NCBI GenBank assembly: GCA_963932465.1
Contig: OZ010788.1
Coordinates: 666,894,484 to 666,958,483, forward strand
Origin: Maratus speciosus
Taxonomy: Eukaryota; Arthropoda; Arachnida; Araneae; Salticidae
Direction: 5' to 3'
DNA: 64,000 bases
Shown here: positions 58,097 through 64,000 of the stretch, one piece after another
Numbering within the stretch: position 1 is the stretch's first letter
Layout: every line of letters begins with the position of its first letter
Translations under genes and position numbers: made by a program
The notes under the pieces: model-generated
Told to the model about the DNA's origin: nothing
The model's database searches: none
Seen by the model: the letters and a program-made list of their open reading frames with translations, nothing else

Positions 58097-59415
58097 TAGT
58101 TCAGTTTTAAGACTTATAACATGCGATTTTATTTTACATAAAGTGACGCCATCCACATCCGCTGAAGAATTCGTCATTTGCGATCCAGTGTTAAACAACA
58201 TCTACAGTAAAGTACGCTTAAGACGTCACTATCGCTGAATAATACACACGCACACAAAAAAAAAGAGATTTCGTCATTCAAAAAACTCGACAAAAAATCG
58301 GCCATCTAAAGATTCACAAGCCTTCATTTGTTTGTATTATCATTATAGATATTTAAAATGAAATTTAGTTTCTAAAAGCTCCCTGTTTTATCAGAAATCT
58401 TTCATTTATATTTTTTTTTAAAATAGCACGTATTTTAACTTTTGGTTTCAGTTTTTATGGGAAAATGGCAACAAAAATAATTGCTATTTTTTCTTTCACT
58501 TTCTACAGAAATGGAGTTCTTCCGTTGCCAATATTAAGCAAATGGCTCTAAAAACTACAAAAAAAATAATAATAATAATAATATTTCAAAAATAAATGAA
58601 GATGCAGTTTTCAAACAAATTGCATTATAAAGTACTTTTTTTTTCGAATATGACGGTATAAACATTGAAAATGTGCGATGCTTAGAAGTTTAAAAAATTG
58701 CTATAGAGTATTTAATCGTACTGCTTTGTTTCAAGGCTGGCTTCTGTAAGGTAACGTTATTTTTTGGAGATGTCACAAAATAAGCTGGGAAAGAAATAGC
58801 ATACCGTACCGGGGGCTAAAAATAGCGAAAATCTCTCAAAGCAATTTGTAAGTACAGCAACAAAAGAAGGTAAATGTTTTAAATACATCTGCCACAAATT
58901 TCCCAGCTTTATCAACCGCCAAAATAAAAGAGGATACCCAGATGAACCCCATAGAGAAGATTAAAAGAAAAGCGCGAAGCAGAGTATGAGCTGTTCAAAG
59001 AAACTTCCACGCATGGAATAAAATTATAAGGATTTTAAATACACAATATTTTACATGTTTAACTGTAAAAATCCATAGTATAAGCAAAAAAATGAATAAG
59101 TTATTATGAAAAAAAGCTACGTCTATTTTACAGCAGCAGATTTTCGCAATATTTCGACTATTTAAAAATTTGCGATTTGTGAAAAATCCTGACGTGATGG
59201 TATGGTAAAAAATGAAGGTCATTTTTGGATTCAGCACTAAAAAATACATAAGAACCAATTACCGTAGCTGAAAAACATAACAATCACATCTATTTTTTAA
59301 TATCAGATTTCTGGAAGAGAGTAATCTCTGAAAAAGGATCGCCTTCAGAAATTTGAAGGGCCTTAACATCCTTGAAAATCAAAATGTGTCATCTAAGTGG
59401 TGTTTATACCTCTTC

Positions 59416-60060
59416 ATAGGCGCGAATCGCCCCCCCCCCCCACCCCTTGGTTAAAAAAATATAAATCCATCGATTATCGTGAATTGCGGCAAATGGTTGC
59501 CGAAAAAAATCGATTTCATCAATCGTTCGCAGGTCAAAGGATCTCGCAAAAAAACGCGAATTTCATCAAAGGATCGCGCAAAAACACGAATTTCGTCAAA
59601 GAAGCGCGGAAAAACGCGAATTTCGTCAAAGTGTCGTAGAAAAAAACGCGAATATCGTTAAAGGATCGCAGAGAAACGGCGGATTTCGTCAAAGGATCGC
59701 TAAAAAAACGCGAATTTTGTCAAAGAATCGCAGAAAGAAAACGCTAATTTCGCCAAAGGATTGCAGAAAAAACGCGAATTTCGCCAAACAATTGCGGAAA
59801 AAAACGCTAATTTCGCCTAACAATAGCGGAAAAACACTAATTTTCGCGAAAGAATCGTACAAAAAATGCTAATTTCGCGAATTTCGTCAACAGATCTCAG
59901 AAAAATGCGAATTTTGTCAAAGAATCGCGAAAAAAATACGTGAATTTCGTCAAAGGGACGCGGAAAAGACGCACAATTAACACCAGGAGGAGCGCATCCA
60001 CGGGGGGGTCGATCGGGGAGGTCGCCCCCCCATGATATAAATCCAACGCTTTTAACGGCA
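59416..60060 (+). repeat. Left minisatellite arm, ~30-bp unit
   Basis: The arm opens with an AGGCGCGAATCGCCCCC terminus-like block, then about 17 degenerate units of AAAAAACGCGAATTTCGTCA plus AAGGATCGCG (30-31 bp), and closes with GAGCGCATCCACGGGGGGG, again terminus-like. Because 31 is not a multiple of three, frames drift and the repetitive reading frames here are not genes. Confidence 0.85.
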
Positions 60061-60634
60061 GTTTTCGCGGAACTCACAGACAAGCAAACGAAAACCAAAC
60101 ACTTTTCGGGTATCAATGGTAAACCTCTCTGACGTTTCGGCAATTAGTGAACAAAATAGGATTATGTCCAGTCAAAAGGCATATGGCGACATAATTTTTG
60201 ACACTATGGGTTGAGGTGGGGGACGATGCCACTTCGTGTACCTTTTGTTGAATCTCTACAACATAAATTGACAACGTTATGCGGATCCCTTTTGAAACTT
60301 TTTCGTTCATTCAAAGAAGCTACAATTCTAATTTCTGTATAACAATATTTTTGAGGAGTGCTTTATTGTTTGAAAAAAGAATGGGATTCATATAATTTCC
60401 AAAGAAAGAAAGAAACAAGAAAAATAAAGTTCCTTTGAAAAATTCAAGCATCTTAATGTTTTCTGAAGACAGCCACTAATGTGTAAAAAATGTACTGTTA
60501 TTGCCACCCACATTGGTAAATTTTAAAGGTATTTGATGAATGAACAAAAGAGGATTATATGATAATCCCAGTCAGTTAAAATGCGTATGGTGTGTTGATT
60601 TCTTATAAACCAACTTGGTAAATTTGTTCTTCTC

Positions 60635-61272
60635 TTCTTTGCCCCGATCGAACCCCCCCCCCCCCCTCGTAGATGCGCACCTAGGGGAATCTCTTCCCTG
60701 TGCTAATTGTGCGTTTTTTCCGCGGCCCTTTGACGAAATTCGCGTTTTTTCAGCGATTCTTTGGCGAAATTTTCGTATTTTTTTCGCGATTCTTTGAAGA
60801 AATTCGCCTTTTTTCAGAGATCTGTTGATGAAATTAGCGTTTTTTGCGCGATTTTTTCGCGAAATTAGCGTTTTTCCACAATTCTTTGTCGAAATTGGCG
60901 TTTTTATCTGTGATCCTTTGACGAAATTTGCGTTTTTTTCTGCGATCTTTTGACGAAATTTGCGTTTTTTTCGTGGTCCTTTGATGAAATGCGCGATTTT
61001 TTGATGAAAATCGCATTTTTTCCGCGCTTCTTCGACAAAATTCGAGTTTTTTCGCGATCCTTTGACGAAATTTGCGTTTTTTCTCGATCATTTGACGAAA
61101 TTGGCGTTTTTTGCGCGATCTTTTGACGAAATTCGCGTTTTTTGCGACCTGCGACCAATTCACGAAATTGTTTTTTTTTTCGGAGACCATTTGTCGAAAT
61201 TCGCGATAATCGTTGGATTTTGGGGGAGGGGCGATCGCCCCGATCGCCCCCCCCCCCGTGGATCCGCGCCTG
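60635..61272 (-). repeat. Right minisatellite arm, ~30-bp unit, inverted
   Basis: Reverse complement of 59416-60060 in all three parts: outer terminus (shared with the end of the hAT element), about 14 units, and inner C-rich block. A 180-codon open frame on the minus strand (60834-61376) is only this array read through. Confidence 0.85.
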
Positions 61273-61280
61273 GTTATATG

Positions 61281-61942
61281 TACACCAGAATCTACAGTAA
61301 GCATTTTGTAGTGCACCTCAGTGATATATATAAATTTCAATATCATTAAAATACACCGCAAACAATTTTTCCCCATAGGCTAAAATGTAACATAATTCTT
61401 TTGAGTGTTATGTAAATGAACCAATGGAGGAAAGAGATAAATGGAGCTGCAGTAAGACGGCTGGGGGTGACGCCAAAAAAGTAACCCTAAAATCCGCTAC
61501 AGTCGGCCCAGACACGATCATGTTCTTTCACGAAAAAAAAAAGAAAATTTTTAGTAATAGAATTTTTAATTCCTAATACAATGGAATGCTGCTTTAGAAT
61601 GCTTAAAAATAAGCAGATCACTTTCACTTAGAGAAAAAATGCACGAGTGATATCAAAGAATTCGGTCCCTGTTCCAGGTGCTTGTTTTATTTGGGCAGAG
61701 TGAGAACTTTTATAATTGAGGGATAACGCGCATCATATTGCAAATCGTTTTTACGGCATACTGCATCTCCATCTATCTCTTTCCTCCATGAAATGAACCA
61801 TTAATGTTACACACTTCATTTTAAATACCGAACATGCCACGGTAAACACTAATAACATGCATCAATTTCATGGCATTATGACTATATTTACGTGAGTAGA
61901 GCACGGACGGGCAGACAGACAAACCGAATTCATAAACATTTT
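61281..61942 (+). repeat. Dispersed repeat R1, copy split by a TTAA MITE
   Basis: CACCTCAGTGATATATATAA, TTTTGAGTGTTATGTAAATG and AACATGCCACGGTAA match R1, ending GGACGGGCAGACAGACAAAC. It resumes after the MITE with CTATGTTGGAAAATG. Confidence 0.65.
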
Positions 61943-61946
61943 TTAA

Positions 61947-62154
61947 CCCTTTCGGGACGGGTGATGCATATATGCATCTTGAAAAGGTGCATGTGGAATT
62001 CATTTTTAGTACCAGTAATAAATAAATGTAATATTTATCTTTTTAAATCCGAGTACTTTGTGCTATTTTACAAGTAAAGGTAACTGTTTAAAAAAAGCGG
62101 TGCCATTAAAAAAAAAAAAAAAAAAATCGTGTAAGTGATGCCGTCTCGAAAGGG
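61947..62154. mobile_element. TTAA-target MITE, 208 bp
   Basis: TTAA at 61943-61946 and 62155-62158. Ends CCCTTTCGGGACGGGTGATG and, reverse-complemented, CCCTTTCGAGACGGCATCAC. GATGCATATATGCATC palindrome next to the left end. The R1 copy at 11.26 kb shows the same site uninterrupted. Confidence 0.85.
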
Positions 62155-62375
62155 TTAACTATGTTGGAAAATGTTAAAAAAAGGCAAAAAAAAAAAAAAA
62201 AAAAAAAGCGTGAGAGTTTGTTGCAATTTTGTAAGAAAAAGAAATAGTTGATAAACGTTCAGATAAAAGAGGTGTAGTTGCACTGGCCTGGGGTTGAATT
62301 TTTCAATGAAAAAGCTCTAAAAGTCGTCATTTAGTCATATATTTCCACTAAATCCGTCAACACTACAAAATTTTT

Positions 62376-64000
62376 AACATTAACCAAGCATTGTAAATAT
62401 AAAGTAAAAATAAATAAGATCATTCTGATAAATAACTTCATAAAATACATCTGAAACAGAATCTAATGAATGTATAATTATTCTTTTTTTAATTCTTCAT
62501 TATCTTAATGTAATAACAGTATATTTTAAAAATAAATTTTATAGTACATTTCTCTTGCACTGCGTCAAACAAACGAAAATTAACATTAACCAAGCATTGT
62601 AAATTTTAAGTAAAAATAAATAATTAAGATCATTGTGATAAATAACTTCATAAAATCCATCTGAAACAAAATCTAATGAATATATAATTTTTTTTTCGAT
62701 TCATTATTATGCATGCGCAATGCAACATACGCCTTTGTTCGGTATTATGAAACATTGATTTTATTTTTATATTTTATTCGCACCACTATATCTTAAAAAT
62801 AAATTTTATAGTATATTTCTCTTTCATTTTGTCTAATATGCAAAATTTTTAACGTTAACCAAGCATTGTAAATTTTAAGTAAAAATAAATAATTAAGGTC
62901 ATTCTGATAAATAACTTCATAAAATCCGCCTGAAACAGAATCGAATTAATGTATAATTAGTCTTTTTTTAATTCTTTATTATACATGCGCAATGCGACAT
63001 ACGCCTTTGTTCGGTATTATGAAACATTAATTTTATTTTTATATTTTATTCGCACCACTATATTTTGAAAATAAATTTTATAGTATATTTCTCTTGCACT
63101 GCGTCCAATCTGCAAAATTTTTAACATTAACCAAGCATTGTAAATTTTAAGTAAAAATAAATAATTTAGGTCATTCTGATAAACAACTTCATAAAATCCA
63201 CCTGAAACAGAATCGAATGAATGTAAAATTATTCTTTTTTTAATTCTTCGTTATACATGTGTGATGAGACATACACTGTAAAAAAAATCCGAGGAGTTTT
63301 CCTGTAGGAATCGGAAAAATAGTTTCCCTTATCGTACCGGAAAATTTTCCGACCCAGCTCGGAATAAAATCCGTAAAAAAAAGGAAACATTCATTAAAAC
63401 GGTATTTTTTGGATTTTATTCCGATTTTACGGATTTTATTCCGTTTCTACGGATTTTATTCCGAGCTGGGTAAGAAAATTTTCCGGTACGATAAGGGCAA
63501 CTATTTTTTCGATTCCTACAGGAAAGCTAGTAGGATTTTTTTTTTTACAGTGTACGCTTTGTTCGGTACTATGAAACATTGATTTTTTTTTTATATTCCA
63601 TTCGCTCCACTATATTTTAAAAATAAATGTTATAGTACATATATCTTGCACTTCATGAAACGTGCGAAATTCTTAACTTTAAACCAAGCATTGTAAATTT
63701 TAAGTTAATAAATAATTAAGATCATTCTGATAAATAACTTCATAAAATCTATCTGAAACAAAATCTAATGAATATATAATTTTTTTTTTTTCAATTCTTC
63801 CTTATACATGCGCAATGCGACATACGACTTTGTTCGGCATTATGAAACATTTATTGTATTTTTATATTCCATTCGCACCACTATAATTTTAAGATAAAAT
63901 TTGTAGTACATTTCTCTTGCGCTGTGTCAAATCCGAGAAAATTTTAACATTAGCCAAGCATTGTAAATTTAAAGTAAAAATAAATAACAGAGATCATTCT
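62376..64000 (+). repeat. ~270-bp satellite, six units, continues past window end
   Basis: AACATTAACCAAGCATTGTA starts units at about 62376, 62581, 62850, 63122, 63677 and 63944. The first unit is short; the fourth is lengthened by the hairpin MITE at 63274. Units share CATACGCCTTTGTTCGG and TAACTTCATAAAATCC. Confidence 0.9.
63274..63552. mobile_element. CACTGTAAAA-type hairpin MITE, 279 bp
   Basis: TA at 63272-63273 and 63553-63554. Starts CACTGTAAAAAAAATCC, ends complementary ACAGTG. The arms pair over ~110 bp (TTCCTGTAGGAATCG, GAAAATTTTCC). Sibling satellite units read GACATACGCC with one TA. Confidence 0.9.

Larger units (their letters stand above)
57191..61272. mobile_element. hAT-like non-autonomous element, 4.08 kb
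   Basis: A perfect 8-bp duplication GTTATATG flanks it (57183-57190, 61273-61280). Ends CAGGGGCGGATCCAGAG and, reverse-complemented, CAGGCGCGGATCCACGG, typical hAT-type termini. No transposase is readable. Inside lie a pogo-like MITE (57811-58096), an inverted pair of ~130-bp segments (57590-57720 and 59145-59290) and two opposed ~640-bp minisatellite arms (59416-60060, 60635-61272). C/G runs mark the ends of each arm. Confidence 0.75.

Noticed and set aside
59397..61376. Long repetitive open frames rich in NFVK/KNANF and SSKDR-type peptides
   Set aside because: They are the 30-31-bp minisatellite translated. The same array is open in several frames on either strand, so there is no coding signal.
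1..64000. LTR retrotransposons, LINE reverse transcriptase, endogenous viral genes, rRNA genes
   Set aside because: No direct terminal repeats with primer-binding site, no reverse transcriptase motifs, no viral protein similarity and no rRNA sequence were recognised. GGACAGACGGAC tails suggest an unknown repeat but not a specific LINE.

Overview
This is a nuclear window from an animal. It is AT-rich, with long poly-A/T runs, GT/GA microsatellites, tRNA-derived SINEs, several satellite arrays and a dense layer of dead DNA transposons. An arthropod, most likely a spider or other arachnid, is my best guess. That rests on the SINE style, the Tigger/mariner/piggyBac/hAT mixture and one metazoan exocytosis gene; it is inference. 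I see no bacterial operon, rRNA gene, CRISPR array, LTR retrotransposon or intact LINE.

There is one convincing intact protein gene. It is a single-exon Sec1/Munc18 (syntaxin-binding) protein of 593 codons on the minus strand at 16643-18424, with a polyadenylation signal about 110 bases past its stop. Two copies of one 280-bp transposon family lie on either side of it, each with its own target duplication. A second, broken gene at 24451-25408 encodes a cysteine-rich protein ending in a CXC (tesmin/TSO1-like) domain. It sits inside a 3.29-kb TTAA-flanked element whose empty site survives, as a related repeat, at 39.69 kb.

Layout: 0-7 kb holds pogo-like and TTAA MITEs, SINE pieces and a 28-bp minisatellite. 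7.9-14 kb holds a mariner relic, a pogo MITE and a Tigger relic. 14-19.6 kb is the Sec1/Munc18 locus with its MITE cluster. 19.9-21.9 kb is a SINE followed by a ~230-bp satellite. 22.6-30.5 kb is a pile of nested elements: the CXC-gene element, a perfect palindrome, a hairpin MITE, a 2.3-kb element and a Tc1 inverted dimer. 30.5-35 kb holds an AT-rich dispersed repeat and a Tigger relic with a second element inside it. 35.4-35.7 kb is a GC-richer non-repeat block. 35.85-39.3 kb is a 169-bp satellite. 39.4-49.4 kb is mixed MITEs ending at a Helitron terminus. 50.4-50.9 kb is a possible regulatory block. 52.9-53.6 kb is a ~180-bp tandem repeat. 57.2-61.3 kb is a 4.1-kb hAT-like element with two opposed minisatellite arms. 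62.4 kb to the window end is a ~270-bp satellite.

The most useful property of the window is that several insertions can be proved internally: the unoccupied target sequence is still readable in a sibling repeat elsewhere in the same window. All similarities were judged by eye; no alignment or database search was run.
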